Positions 51,609-61,455 of a stretch of DNA of 64,000 nucleotides are shown here, one piece after another. A model generated the notes under the pieces. That model was not told where the DNA came from. It ran no database searches and was given only the letters and a program-made list of their open reading frames with translations. This DNA comes from Lewinella sp. IMCC34191 (GTDB lineage Bacteria > Bacteroidota > Bacteroidia > Chitinophagales > Saprospiraceae), in assembly GCF_003390935.1 (NCBI RefSeq), contig NZ_QNQZ01000010.1, positions 62,001 through 126,000 of the forward strand. Direction: 5' to 3'. The number at the start of each line of letters is the position of its first letter. Position 1 is the first letter of the stretch. A program made the position numbers and the translations under genes.

Positions 51609-51967
51609 ATGGCCTTCAAAGAGCCGGAATCCCGAAAAAGAACGACAAACCCGGACCAATATATCCCGGATAGCATATAGCTATTGGCTCGAATCGGGTG
51701 GGAGGAAGTAGTCGAAAAAATTAATAAAAAGTAAATGTTAATGGGGCCGGGGGGGTGTACGCGCCCTTCTGCGTACCGGTTTTTAAAGGGTACACACCTA
51801 TTTCGAACGGCAAGCGCGTATTCGTGCCCTTTCACCCAACACAGATTATTACTCACTTTTTGCTCACCGCGCCGCAAGGGCGTGCACAGACGCTATGCCC
51901 AGAGATAAGGCACACAGAAATAGGCTACGCTTCACCCGCAGTTTTTACGAACTTCACTACACTCACC

Positions 51968-52891
51968 ATGAAGAATCTCCTCTCCCTGGTCACTGCCGCT
52001 TTGCTGCTGCTCCCATCCCTTGCCGCGGCCCAGGACGACGACTTTACCGAAGTCGACATCAATATCGATTCCATGATGCTTGCTTATCAGCAGCACATGG
52101 ACAGCATCGAATCGAGCCTTACTTTTTATGCCGATACGACCGTACAATTGGGTGACGGGCTGGCCAGCCTGGACATCCCCCGCGGATACCGTTACATAAA
52201 TGGTGCCGACGCCCAAACGGTCCTGGTAGATATGTGGGGAAATATGCCCGGTATTGCCGATGAATCTTACGGCATGCTATTTCCGGATAGTATGTCCGTC
52301 AACGACGAGGCCTGCTATGGCATACACATTTATTTCACCCAGGATGGCTACATCGACGACGAGGACGCCGAGGACATCGATTACGGTGAACTGCTGCAGC
52401 AGATGCGCAATGACACGGAAGAAGGCAATAAGCTTCGAGCCCAGGCCGGCTACGAAGCCATCGAGCTGATCGGCTGGGCACAGGCGCCCAGCTACGATGC
52501 CGTTAATAAGCGACTGCACTGGGCCAAGGAACTCTACTTCGAGGGCGAAGAAGGAAATACCCTCAATTACAATGTCCGCTTCCTCGGCCGCCGCGGCTAC
52601 CTGACCATGAACGTCATCGGCAGCATCGAGGACCTGCCCCGCGTAAATGAAAACCTGGACGGTATCCTCACCAGCGTCAGCTACAACGAAGGGCACCGGT
52701 ATGCGGATTTTTCCCCCGGCATTGACGAAGTGGCCGGCTACGGTATCGCCGCCCTGATTGCGGGCAAGGTGCTGGCCAAAACCGGGTTTCTGGCCGGGAT
52801 TGGCATTTTCCTCCTGAAGGGGTGGAAGCTGATCATGGTGGCCATCGTCGCCGCAGGAGCCGGCATCAAGAAAATGATGGGTCAAAGCTAG
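51968..52891 (+). CDS. DUF2167-family exported membrane protein
   Basis: 307 residues from the ATG at 51968, which starts a clear signal peptide (MKNLLSLVTAALLLLPSLAAAQ); the frame is open further upstream without homology. Family features: ASLDIPRGYRYINGADAQTVLVDMWGN, a central DYGELLQQMR and GWAQAPSYDAVNKRLHWAKEL, then LTMNVIGSIEDLP. One or two hydrophobic helices lie near the C-terminus (about 250-295). DUF2167 proteins are membrane proteins of unknown role. The gene ends in a strong stem-loop. Confidence 0.9.
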   Translation: MKNLLSLVTAALLLLPSLAAAQDDDFTEVDINIDSMMLAYQQHMDSIESSLTFYADTTVQLGDGLASLDIPRGYRYINGADAQTVLVDMWGNMPGIADESYGMLFPDSMSVNDEACYGIHIYFTQDGYIDDEDAEDIDYGELLQQMRNDTEEGNKLRAQAGYEAIELIGWAQAPSYDAVNKRLHWAKELYFEGEEGNTLNYNVRFLGRRGYLTMNVIGSIEDLPRVNENLDGILTSVSYNEGHRYADFSPGIDEVAGYGIAALIAGKVLAKTGFLAGIGIFLLKGWKLIMVAIVAAGAGIKKMMGQS

Positions 52892-52915
52892 CGTCGTCCG
52901 CCGACGTGGGTAGAT

Positions 52916-52961
52916 AGCCCCCTGGTCCGCCCAGCCTCAGCTGGTCTGCCCAGGGGGCTAT
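52916..52961 (+). terminator. terminator with TCCGC/TCTGC internal-loop hairpin, copy 4
   Basis: A 10-bp outer stem (AGCCCCCTGG/CCAGGGGGCT), internal loop TCCGC opposite TCTGC, inner stem CCAGC/GCTGG and loop CTCA. ATTT follows. A small hairpin CGTCG-TCCGC-CGACG (52892-52906) lies between it and the stop codon. Confidence 0.75.
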
Positions 52962-53027
52962 TTGCGTTGGGTCCCGCCCCTCGCTGCGCTCGGGTGCTTT
53001 CGGACCGGGAGGTCCTCAACTCGTGGC

Positions 53028-53624
53028 TTACCCCCGCCGCCGCTCCAGCAGGATCATCATCATCAGGCCCAGCATGATCCGGTCGTCGTCAGCCCCTTCG
53101 AAGGGACCTAATTTCTCGACGGTAAACTTGCGGCCCAGGAAGGATGCCTCCTTCGTGAGCCGGGCCATCTCCCGGCCCCGACGATCCGTAACGAGATAGG
53201 AGGGATTCAGAAAATAGCCGGTGAAGTAGCCCAGCACCGGGATTTCCCCGACCAACCCGTCCAGGACCTTCACCCATCCATTTTCCTCCTGGATCTTGAA
53301 CTGGCCCTGGTCGTGGCCGTCGATAATCTCATACTCCGCTTTCCACAGGGAGCGCCAGCCCTTCCGCGCCACCTTCCCGAATTCCTTACCCTGCTCGTCG
53401 TAAAAAGCGTAGGCCGCTGACCAGTCGAGCCAGCGATCCGCCTGTATGTTGTAAATCACCCGGCTGCGTTGCTCGTCCGCGTAGATATCAATATTTTCTT
53501 TTAGCCTGAGCATCTTCTGCCGGACGTAAGCGACTACCCGACCGCTACTGTCTGTAGCGGTAAAGTCATTCGCCAGGGTCGTTACTTTGAAGGTGAAGGT
53601 GAGCGGGTAACGTAGGTGCTGCAT
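53028..53624 (-). CDS. LURP-one/scramblase-like (Tubby-fold) protein
   Basis: A 198-residue protein without a signal peptide. Repeated strand patterns FTATDSSGRVVAYVRQKMLRLKE, IYADEQRSRVIYNIQADR, YAFYDEQGKEFGKVARKG and YLVTDRRGREMARLTKEAS alternate 'D..G..V' turns. This is the pattern of the LURP-one-related/phospholipid-scramblase 12-strand barrel. Such proteins bind phosphoinositides or membranes in eukaryotes; the bacterial role is unknown. It is monocistronic and convergent with the DUF2167 gene. Confidence 0.8.
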   Translation of the reverse strand: MQHLRYPLTFTFKVTTLANDFTATDSSGRVVAYVRQKMLRLKENIDIYADEQRSRVIYNIQADRWLDWSAAYAFYDEQGKEFGKVARKGWRSLWKAEYEIIDGHDQGQFKIQEENGWVKVLDGLVGEIPVLGYFTGYFLNPSYLVTDRRGREMARLTKEASFLGRKFTVEKLGPFEGADDDRIMLGLMMMILLERRRG

Positions 53625-53751
53625 ACTTGTCGATTATCAATTGTCAAGATAAGCTGTGAACGCCCATCCCCTGTATCTATTCGACAAAGGACGACCGAGG
53701 CGCTACGGAAGCAGGCAGTGCATCTCTCCTATCCCGATGAAGCCACCGGCC

Positions 53752-53788
53752 AAAAAAATGGCCGGTACGGTGTACACCGTACCGGCCA
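53752..53788 (-). terminator. terminator of the first SprB-repeat gene
   Basis: A perfect 30-base palindrome (TGGCCGGTACGGTGT and its complement), followed on the minus strand by seven T. It lies 28 bases after the stop. Confidence 0.92.
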
Positions 53789-53815
53789 GAGCCGATTAAC
53801 TAAATAGTAGCGGAA

Positions 53816-56800
53816 CTACTGTTTCACTACGCGAGAAGTGTAGAGACGATTGTTGTCACCGGTAATCCGGAGGTAGTAGACACCGGACGGCAGACCCGTC
53901 AGATCCATCTCGTTGTTGGTGCCGACGTAATGCGCCGCCCGACGACCGTAGCCGTCGTAAACCTTGATATCACGTACCCGGATATTGTCGATACGAATCG
54001 AGGTCGAGGTTGGGTTCGGATAAACCGAGATAGATACCGGGACGACTTCTCTGGTCGGCACAGTGGCCACCTGCATCACCGAAAGACAGAAGTTACCTCG
54101 TGTCGTATCTCCTGCGTCGATGAGGAGGGTGTACGTCTCCCCGACTTCGGTCCGGACCTCGATAAGTGGCATACTATCGGTTTCACTGTAGTTGTCACTC
54201 TGCCGGATCAACGAGTCCAGGCTACACGCGCCGGCGAAGAGTGCGGCCCGGGTGTCGGTTAGGGCACCGTCCTGATCGCAGTTGTCAGTCCGGATATGGT
54301 AGATGTTTCCGTCGCCGGTGAAGCGGTAGTAAATCGGGTGGTGCAGGGTATCGTTTCCAAAGTAGGCGATCAGCTCCTCATTGTCGAAGGTATCCATTCC
54401 GTAAGGCTGATTACTGAACGAACGGCTGTACTGTGCGACGTCCAGTTCGCCTCCGAGCAGGGTATCGATCTGCATTGCGGTAGCACAGGTGTCTCCGGCC
54501 AGTACGATTTCCACGCTATCCACAAGTGTACAGGCATTACCGTCGGTTACGGTGAGGGTATAGATACCTGCCGACAGTGCGGTTGCCGCGGCGCTTGACT
54601 GCTGGGGGTCGCTGTTCCACACGTACGTATACTCACCCACCCCGCCGGTTACCATGGCGGTCGCCGCTCCGTCACCCAGACCGTAGTCAGGTGTAGTTAC
54701 GAAGTCAGCGGTAATCGCGGAGGGCTCGGTAATGGTCACCTCCGTTGAAACGAAGCAAGCATTCTTATCGGTTACGGTGACGGTATAGGTAGCGGCGGTT
54801 AAGCCTAAAACCTTTTCGGTGGTGGCTTCATTGGACCACTCGTAGGTGTAACTCCCGCTACCGCCTACGGCCGTGACGGATGCTTCACCGGTTGCCGCGC
54901 CGTTGCATAGTAGGTTGGCATCAACCGTGGCGTCGACCTGGAGAATATTGGGCTCGTTTATGGTAACGGAACTGGTTGCCGTACAACCGGAATCGTCGGT
55001 GACGGTAACCGTGTAGGTATCGGCTGGAACTTCCGCGAGGGTCATGGTAGTCGCACCATTGGACCAGAGATAGGTATACCCACCGGTACCGCCTGAACCA
55101 TCCACGAATGCTTCCCCATCCGCCTTACCATTACACGAGGCATCACTCGTCCACCAGGCCTGTGCGGCAACGGCGGGGTTCGAGCCGATTGCCACGGTAG
55201 TGGTGGCGGTACATCCGTTGGCGTCGGTAACGGTGACCATGAAGGCGTTACCGGCGGTGGCGTTCGTTACGATGGCCGTTTCTTCGTTGTTGGCCCATTT
55301 GTAGGTGTAGGGAGGCGTACCGCCCTCGGCCATTACTTCCGCACTGCCGTCCGACCCTCCGGCGCAGGTGACCTTCCTGAGGAGGGTAGCGGTAGCCTGC
55401 AAGGGCGCATCCGGCTGCTTGATGACCACGGCCTTCGTGGCGGAACAAGAGTTTGCGTCCGTGACGCGTAGGGTATAGTTCCCCGCGGGCAGTCCGGAAA
55501 CGCTGCTGCCCTCCAGGACTACGGGGTTACACTTCCCGACCGACTTATAGTAGACGGCGCAGGGATCGTTGTCATTCGTCCATTCGTACGTCAGGGGTTC
55601 CACTCCGGTTGCCTCGGCGGTGGCCGCGCCGTTTTCTTCCCCGTAACAGCTGACGTGCTGAACGGAAGTAATATTAATTGCTATGGCGGCGGGTTCGCTC
55701 ACGGTTGCCGGAACGGTTACCTGACAGCCGTTAGCGTCCGTTACCATTAGGGTGTAATCGCCGGCCGCCAGGTTGGTTGGATTGGCCCCGCTTGCGGTGG
55801 TGGCGGATCCCCAATCGTAAGTATAGGGGGTGGTTCCGCCGGTCACTGTCGTCTCAAGTGCTCCGTTCGTACTACCGTTACAGCTGGCATCGGTGATGTC
55901 AATTAAAGCAGTCAGTGTTGGCTTTTCGGTGAGCCATACGGCACTTTCCGATGTGCACCCGTTGTCGTCGGTAACGGTGACGCCGTATTGGCCTTTCGGC
56001 AGATTCTCCACGCTGGCGGTAGTAGCGCCCGTGCTCCACAGATAGGTGTAGGGAAGCGTTCCCCCTTCCGGATTGACTTCCACGGAACCATCGTCACCAT
56101 CGGCGCAGCTGACCATCCGTTTTTCTTTCGGATTGGCCTTCAGCATTTGGGGTTGCTTGATGTCAGCAAGAACCGTGGTTTCGCACTTGTTGGCGTCGGT
56201 CACGGTAACGACGTAACCTCCGGAACCGACATTCTCCACGGAAGCCGTGGTTTGTCCGCCGGGCCATGCATAGGTATAAGGAAGAGTACCCCCTTCGACG
56301 CTGATGGTGGCAGCGCCGTTCTGCCCGCCGGCACAGCTAACGTGGGTAATGTCTTTAGCGGTGCCAGTGAGTTCGGCAGGTTGCGCAATAGTTGCCGACG
56401 CGGTAGTTGTACAGGCATTTTTATCCTTTACGGTAACGCTGTACTCTCCTGGTTCAAGCTCGCTTATGTCCTTCGTAGTAGCGGATGTATTCCATTTGTA
56501 AGTATAGGGTGCCGTGCCGCCCGCTACGGTCAGATTCACTAAGCCGTTATTGCTTCCTCTGCAGGTAATGTCGGTACCCGATGCGGTAGCGGAAAGTGCT
56601 TCGCTGGGTTCTTTGATGGTAAAAGGTCGACTTGCGGTGCAGCCGTTCCCGTCCGTTATCGTGACGTAGTACGTGTCCTTTTTCAGATTGCTGATGGACG
56701 GCGTCGTGGCTCCCGTCGACCATTTGTAGGTGTACGCGCCGGTTCCTCCCTTGCCAGCTACGCCGGCCGAACCGTTGTCGTTGCCCAGGCAGGTAATGTC

Positions 56801-57460
56801 GGTCTTATGCGTCACGTCGATGGTTAACTGGGAAGGCTGCGGTACGGTTACCGTTGTAGAAGCCGTCAGGCCGGCCCCATCTTTGACCGAAACGTCGAAC
56901 GTGCCGGCCGGTACGCCGGTCAGGGTATTTTGATCGTTCGAGGTGGTTTCGGTGGTCGTTATACCGCCCATGGAGTAGGTTACGGTGTAGGGCGGCGTAC
57001 CGTTTGAAAACAGGCCGGATACTACGCCATCAGCACCCCCAAAACAGCTTACGTTTTGGTCAACTGTTACCTCGATTTTAAAGTCGGGTGCGGACGCGCT
57101 GGTACCACTGCCTTCGAGTGCGGTAAGTGTATAGCCCTCCGCGCTAACCCAGGATCCAGAAGCGAAATCGGGGGGATTTGGGCCTGCATCAAGCGATGAG
57201 GTAGCTATATTAAAGTAACCTCCCAAGCCCGAATCTGCATTTAAAATCCAAATACCAGCCCAATACTCAATAAAATGAGTATAATTACTGCTCGAATAAA
57301 GGTTTTTTTGATTACCACCCGCGGTAGTAAGGCTGGCAGTTACCTCCCGCCCATTCTCAATGGAATAAGCTACATCAATAGTTAAATCCTGCGAATGGAG
57401 CGCGGGAGAAAGAAATAGTAGTAGGGGCAATAGCGCCCACAGTAGGTAACGGTGCTTCAT
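53816..57460 (-). CDS. large T9SS-exported SprB-repeat protein
   Basis: 1214 residues from the ATG at 57460 (signal peptide ending SPALHSQ). An N-terminal domain of about 110 residues precedes about ten SprB-type repeats of ~75 residues. Each has a C-x-G-x-x-[DN]-G start (VSCAGGQNGAA, VSCADGDDGSV, ASCNGSTNGAL), then TPPYTYxW and YxVTVTDxNGC. A conserved ~130-residue domain (DTCATAMQIDTLLGGELD...) and a T9SS type A tail (VSISVYPNPTSTSIRI ... LPSGVYYLRI) follow. SprB repeats occur in gliding adhesins and other surface proteins. It is paralogous to the next gene upstream (57864-60062). Probably adhesive. Confidence 0.93.
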   Translation of the reverse strand: MKHRYLLWALLPLLLFLSPALHSQDLTIDVAYSIENGREVTASLTTAGGNQKNLYSSSNYTHFIEYWAGIWILNADSGLGGYFNIATSSLDAGPNPPDFASGSWVSAEGYTLTALEGSGTSASAPDFKIEVTVDQNVSCFGGADGVVSGLFSNGTPPYTVTYSMGGITTTETTSNDQNTLTGVPAGTFDVSVKDGAGLTASTTVTVPQPSQLTIDVTHKTDITCLGNDNGSAGVAGKGGTGAYTYKWSTGATTPSISNLKKDTYYVTITDGNGCTASRPFTIKEPSEALSATASGTDITCRGSNNGLVNLTVAGGTAPYTYKWNTSATTKDISELEPGEYSVTVKDKNACTTTASATIAQPAELTGTAKDITHVSCAGGQNGAATISVEGGTLPYTYAWPGGQTTASVENVGSGGYVVTVTDANKCETTVLADIKQPQMLKANPKEKRMVSCADGDDGSVEVNPEGGTLPYTYLWSTGATTASVENLPKGQYGVTVTDDNGCTSESAVWLTEKPTLTALIDITDASCNGSTNGALETTVTGGTTPYTYDWGSATTASGANPTNLAAGDYTLMVTDANGCQVTVPATVSEPAAIAINITSVQHVSCYGEENGAATAEATGVEPLTYEWTNDNDPCAVYYKSVGKCNPVVLEGSSVSGLPAGNYTLRVTDANSCSATKAVVIKQPDAPLQATATLLRKVTCAGGSDGSAEVMAEGGTPPYTYKWANNEETAIVTNATAGNAFMVTVTDANGCTATTTVAIGSNPAVAAQAWWTSDASCNGKADGEAFVDGSGGTGGYTYLWSNGATTMTLAEVPADTYTVTVTDDSGCTATSSVTINEPNILQVDATVDANLLCNGAATGEASVTAVGGSGSYTYEWSNEATTEKVLGLTAATYTVTVTDKNACFVSTEVTITEPSAITADFVTTPDYGLGDGAATAMVTGGVGEYTYVWNSDPQQSSAAATALSAGIYTLTVTDGNACTLVDSVEIVLAGDTCATAMQIDTLLGGELDVAQYSRSFSNQPYGMDTFDNEELIAYFGNDTLHHPIYYRFTGDGNIYHIRTDNCDQDGALTDTRAALFAGACSLDSLIRQSDNYSETDSMPLIEVRTEVGETYTLLIDAGDTTRGNFCLSVMQVATVPTREVVPVSISVYPNPTSTSIRIDNIRVRDIKVYDGYGRRAAHYVGTNNEMDLTGLPSGVYYLRITGDNNRLYTSRVVKQ

Positions 57461-57809
57461 GGGAGAAATTGAGGTCGAAAAGGGTGTTGCTGACACCCTG
57501 GCCCCCGCAGGCCCATCCGTATACGTTCCGAGAAATAGTACGCAACGCGGCCGAAGTGATGGCCGCCGGTTGCCGGACAGGTGATTGTGCGGGTTTAGGT
57601 GTTATAATTTATCGAACGTGTTTATATGACGAATAAAACAATTTCCTATTGTGATACTACCTTGCTTAATTATGCCTTTGTTCCGGGGCACCAGCATTAG
57701 ATTTTCGGCGACGACCGGAATACACCCCTGGTTGATCTAACTATTTGCCCGTTATGCCTTTTATTTTTTCATATCGCCGGCGGCGAATTAAACCTTAGGG
57801 AACAAACAA
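57461..57809. other. intergenic region between the two SprB-repeat genes
   Basis: About 350 bases, AT-rich from 57600 onward, with no gene. It should hold the promoter of the first SprB gene, but no full TTTG/TAnnTTTG pair was found. Confidence 0.5.
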
Positions 57810-57839
57810 AGCCGGCCCGGAGAATTCTCCGGGCCGGCT
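57810..57839 (-). terminator. terminator of the second SprB-repeat gene
   Basis: A perfect palindrome with the half AGCCGGCCCGGAGAA, followed on the minus strand by TTTGTTTGTT. It lies 24 bases after the stop. Confidence 0.9.
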
Positions 57840-57863
57840 CCTTATAACGTATGCCTGATATAC

Positions 57864-60062
57864 CTACCGCTTCACGACGCGGGATATATATAGCTTGTTA
57901 TTTACGTCGGTGACCTGCAGGGTGTACACGCCGGTCGGTAAACTGCCCAGGTCTACTTCATTAGCGGTCGCTTGCAGTTGCAGTACCCGGCGGCCGTAGG
58001 AGTCACTTACGGTAACCCGCCGCGCTTCGATATTGTCGTACCGTACTCTTCCGCCCGTGGGGTTGGGATAAACGCGGAGGACACTTGGCGCTACCCGACG
58101 GACCGGAACCGTAGCCATCTGGGTCACCGAGAGGCAGAAGGTACCTCGCGTGGTGTCACCAGCGTCTACGAGTAGCGTGTATTCTACGCCTTCCTCGGTC
58201 TGAATTTCGATGAGCGGCATCGAGTCCGTCTCACTGTAATTATCGCTGCGACGGATCATGGAATCGAGGCTACAGGCTCCGGCAAAAAGTGCCGCGCGGG
58301 TGTCGGTAAGCGCATTGTCGCCGTTGCAGTCGGCGGTCCGGATATGGTAGATGTTGCCGTCACCGGTGAACCGATAGTAGACCGGATGGAACAGGGTATC
58401 GTTGCCGAAGTAGGCCGTTAGCTCGTCGTTGGAGAGGGTGTCCATTTGGTAAGCCGCATTACCGTAAGAACGGCTGTACTGCATCATATCGAGCTCCCCA
58501 TTAAAGAGCGTATCGATGAGCATGGCATTAGCGCAACTATCCCCTAAGGCTCGTACCAAAACGGAGTCGGAGTACGAACAGCTGTTTTCGTCGGTGACGG
58601 TGACAGTGTACTGGCCTCCCATCAGATCGGTCACCTCGGCGGTGGTTTGGGCAGGATCCGTGGTCCATGTGTAGGTGTAACTTCCGGTGCCGCCCATCGC
58701 GGTGGCCTTGGCGGTTCCGTCGCTATAGCCATTATCCTGTGTGGCATCCACCTCAAGCGTCAGGGCGGGAGGTTCGCTTATGGTCACCTTGGAGGTAATA
58801 AAACAGTCATCGCTGTCGGTGGCCGTCACCGTGTACTCGCCGGCCGCCAGTTCGGTCACCGCGGGGGTCGTAGCGCCCGTTGACCAGGCGTAGGTAACGG
58901 GTTCGGCGGCGTTCTCCACGGTCAGGGTAGCCGCTCCGTCGGTGCCGCCTTGACAGGTTACGTCGGCATCAACGGCGAGCGTAGCGGTCGGGCCCCCAAG
59001 TGGAGTAAGAACGAGGGATCCCGACACGGTACAGTTGTTATCGTCGGTTATCGTGACACTATAGGTATCCGCCGGGACACCCATAAGGAAGGATTCCGTC
59101 GAACCGTTCGACCAGAGGTACCGGTAGCTTGTTCCCTGGGGCCCGCCGGTAGCCGTCGAGCTGATGATGCCATCGTCTTTGCCGTTACAGCTAGGATTGT
59201 TTTGAACGTAAAGACCGGCATCCAGTGAGGACGGGTGTTTAACCATTATAGCCGCCGTGGCGGTGGATTGACATCCGTCGGTTACCGTTACCCGGTAGTT
59301 TCCAGCTGGAACATCCGTGAGGTTGGCCGTGGTGGCTCCGTTCGACCATTGGTAAGCATAGGGCTCACTACCCCCCTCGACCACGATGGTGGCTTTACCA
59401 TTCGATTGGCCGTTGCAGGCCACATCCGTAGCCTGCGCGCTGGTAATTGCCAGGGCCTGAGCGTCGACGATAGTAGCCGATAGTATCACCTTGCCGATAT
59501 CCGAGTCCGTAATCGTTACGGAATAGTCGCCGGGGGCTAAATTCTTAAGGGTGTCCTGTGAGACGTTTTTAGTTATCGTACCGTCCGACCAAGTGAATTT
59601 ATAAGGCGGGCGACCGTTCCCAATGGCAACGGCTACCCGTCCATCGGTCTGGCCGGCACAACCGATATCCCGTTTTGTGAAGGTATCCGTTTGTAACAGC
59701 TTATAAGTACCCGACCCGGCAAGTACGCCGAGTATGTAACCTGGAATTTCAGGCTGCCAATTACCACTCGATAAATCCGGCGGGTTACTTCTCGATTTAT
59801 AATTACTGTAGAAGTATATCTGGCTGTTGTGACCACGGATCACCCATTGTTGTCTGCCGTTATCCCAGGTAACACCAGCCACGATGGGGTCGCTGACGTA
59901 TCCGTTTTTACCGCCGACTATACGATGGGTATGGAGGGCGTAGGTATGCTCGACTCCGCCATTGTCGGTATATACCAAATCAACGATATTCCCTTTTTGG
60001 GCGGATAGGAATTGGAGCGAAACGAAAAAGAAAACTACACCGAGTGCGTAAATGTGTTTCAT
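57864..60062 (-). CDS. T9SS-exported SprB-repeat protein (shorter paralogue)
   Basis: 732 residues from the ATG at 60062 (signal peptide ending FLSAQ). It is built like its neighbour but has only about five SprB-type repeats (IGCAGQTDGRV, VACNGQSNGKA, PSCNGKDDGII, VTCQGGTDGAA). The ~130-residue pre-tail domain (DSCANAMLIDTLFNGELD ... HIRTADCNGDNALTD) and type A sorting tail (VLRVYPNPTGGRVRY ... LPTGVYTLQV) match the neighbour almost residue by residue. The pair therefore arose by tandem duplication with repeat gain or loss. Each gene has its own terminator, so they are separately transcribed. Cell-surface location. Confidence 0.93.
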   Translation of the reverse strand: MKHIYALGVVFFFVSLQFLSAQKGNIVDLVYTDNGGVEHTYALHTHRIVGGKNGYVSDPIVAGVTWDNGRQQWVIRGHNSQIYFYSNYKSRSNPPDLSSGNWQPEIPGYILGVLAGSGTYKLLQTDTFTKRDIGCAGQTDGRVAVAIGNGRPPYKFTWSDGTITKNVSQDTLKNLAPGDYSVTITDSDIGKVILSATIVDAQALAITSAQATDVACNGQSNGKATIVVEGGSEPYAYQWSNGATTANLTDVPAGNYRVTVTDGCQSTATAAIMVKHPSSLDAGLYVQNNPSCNGKDDGIISSTATGGPQGTSYRYLWSNGSTESFLMGVPADTYSVTITDDNNCTVSGSLVLTPLGGPTATLAVDADVTCQGGTDGAATLTVENAAEPVTYAWSTGATTPAVTELAAGEYTVTATDSDDCFITSKVTISEPPALTLEVDATQDNGYSDGTAKATAMGGTGSYTYTWTTDPAQTTAEVTDLMGGQYTVTVTDENSCSYSDSVLVRALGDSCANAMLIDTLFNGELDMMQYSRSYGNAAYQMDTLSNDELTAYFGNDTLFHPVYYRFTGDGNIYHIRTADCNGDNALTDTRAALFAGACSLDSMIRRSDNYSETDSMPLIEIQTEEGVEYTLLVDAGDTTRGTFCLSVTQMATVPVRRVAPSVLRVYPNPTGGRVRYDNIEARRVTVSDSYGRRVLQLQATANEVDLGSLPTGVYTLQVTDVNNKLYISRVVKR

Positions 60063-60314
60063 GAGAGTAATTTGGGAAGCGCGGATGGCCGAAACCCATA
60101 TAACCAAGGTCTTGGGAGAGCCATGATCTGAGCAACAGATCGCAAAGCCGAAAACGTAAGTGTTTATTCAACTGGCCGGCAAAGACCGGACAACGTAACA
60201 AGTTAATTTAAAGCCGTTCGTACATCAGGTAGAAAGACTAGTAGGATTTACGACGGTAGTTACCAGAAAATTGCGTATCGATCCATAATTATCTGTGTAA
60301 CTCCGCTTCCATCC

Positions 60315-61433
60315 TTATTCCCGGGGGGCGGTATATTCCGGATTTTCCAGCAGCGATTCGTCGGTGAAGGTGTGCAGGAAAGCGATCAGAGCCCGCTTCT
60401 GCCTTTCCGATATGGGGAAGCCCGTGATATTGGGATCCTCGTTCTCCACGCCGTGGCCTCCGGCGGCGTACTCATCGATTACCTCCTCCAGTGTCTCAAA
60501 GCGGCCATCGTGCATATAGGGGGCGGTGAGGGCGATATTGCGCAGGGTAGGCGTGCGAAATTTGCCATTGTCGAAGGGGTTGGAGGTGATATCTCCCCTA
60601 CCCTTATCAACGAAGTCGTAGATCGTTTCTACATCGGTAATTCCGTTGTTATGGAACTTATTATCTCCGAACTGGGGCGCATTGTGACAGTGACCGCAAC
60701 CCGGATGCAGGACACCGGCCGGAACGTTTTCTACAAAGAAGAGGCTGTCCGCCCCGAGTTGCTCCTCCTCGGTAAAGAATTCGGTATTCTGGTAGACCAC
60801 CCGATCGAACTTGCTATCCGCGGAAATAATCGTCCGTTCAAACTGGGCCAGCGCCTTGACCGTCAATTCCTGGTCGATCTCCTCTACCTTATCAATGCCG
60901 AAAGCGGCCCGGAAGCGGGCGGGGTAATCTTCATGGTTACGCAACTTCCGGATCACCTCCTGCCAGTCGTTGTCCAGTTCCAGCATGTTCTCCACGGGAT
61001 GGATGGCCTGTTGCCAGAGCTTCTGTTCACTGCCGTCCCAGTTGAAAGCATTCGGATTGAAAGCCAAGTTAACGAGTGACATGGCACTGCGCGGTCCCGG
61101 TTCGCCCCGTACCCCAATCGCCCTACCGAAGCCATCGGTAAAGGCCAATTCTTGCTTGTGACAGGTAGCGCAGGACATATTCCCCTCGGTACTGAAGATG
61201 GAAGCGTCGTAAAAAAGGTGCCGCCCAAGGTCTACTCCCTCTTCGGACATTGGATTTTCCGGATCAACCACGGGAGAAGGAAAATACTCGGGCACCTCAA
61301 GCACATAGGGCGTAGGGTTACTGGGACCCGTGATCGTTCCTTCGTCAATAGGGTCAGTGCCGGTCGGATCCTCGCGACAGCCCAGCGTGAGCAGCAGTAA
61401 CAGCAGTCCGGCAATGTGAGCGGTACGTAGCAT
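60315..61433 (-). CDS. diheme cytochrome-c peroxidase/MauG-family lipoprotein 1
   Basis: 372 residues. The lipoprotein signal ends LTLGC (Cys19). Two c-heme sites are present: CATCH (88-92) and CGHCH (246-250). Typical blocks are EEGVDLGRHLFYD, KQELAFTDG, NWDGSEQKLWQQAIHPVENMLE, FRTPTLRNIALTAPYMHDGRFETLEEVI. This family includes bacterial di-heme peroxidases and MauG/MbnH-type enzymes that oxidise side chains of a partner protein. It is third in a row after an MbnP-like protein and a second diheme protein, with a dispersed 20-mer in the gap to the latter. Confidence 0.93.
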   Translation of the reverse strand: MLRTAHIAGLLLLLLTLGCREDPTGTDPIDEGTITGPSNPTPYVLEVPEYFPSPVVDPENPMSEEGVDLGRHLFYDASIFSTEGNMSCATCHKQELAFTDGFGRAIGVRGEPGPRSAMSLVNLAFNPNAFNWDGSEQKLWQQAIHPVENMLELDNDWQEVIRKLRNHEDYPARFRAAFGIDKVEEIDQELTVKALAQFERTIISADSKFDRVVYQNTEFFTEEEQLGADSLFFVENVPAGVLHPGCGHCHNAPQFGDNKFHNNGITDVETIYDFVDKGRGDITSNPFDNGKFRTPTLRNIALTAPYMHDGRFETLEEVIDEYAAGGHGVENEDPNITGFPISERQKRALIAFLHTFTDESLLENPEYTAPRE

Positions 61434-61455
61434 CTTTCGGGTTGCTAAAAATCAT

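Larger units (their letters stand above)
51470..51967. other. divergent intergenic region between susC and DUF2167 gene
   Basis: No gene. It contains the susC -7 box (51525-51532), a dispersed 20-mer (51589-51608) and an A/T-rich patch (about 51715-51740). Open frames on both strands extend the flanking genes without homology. Confidence 0.6.

Noticed and set aside
51470-51877. 136-codon open extension upstream of the susC ATG
   Set aside because: It has no homology, no signal at its own N-terminus, crosses the susC -7 box and a dispersed repeat, and the signal peptide starts at 51469.
52965-53027. CTCGCTGCGCTCGGG-type palindromic sequence between two convergent genes
   Set aside because: Short GC palindromes of this type are common in GC-rich genomes, and one copy does not make a family here.
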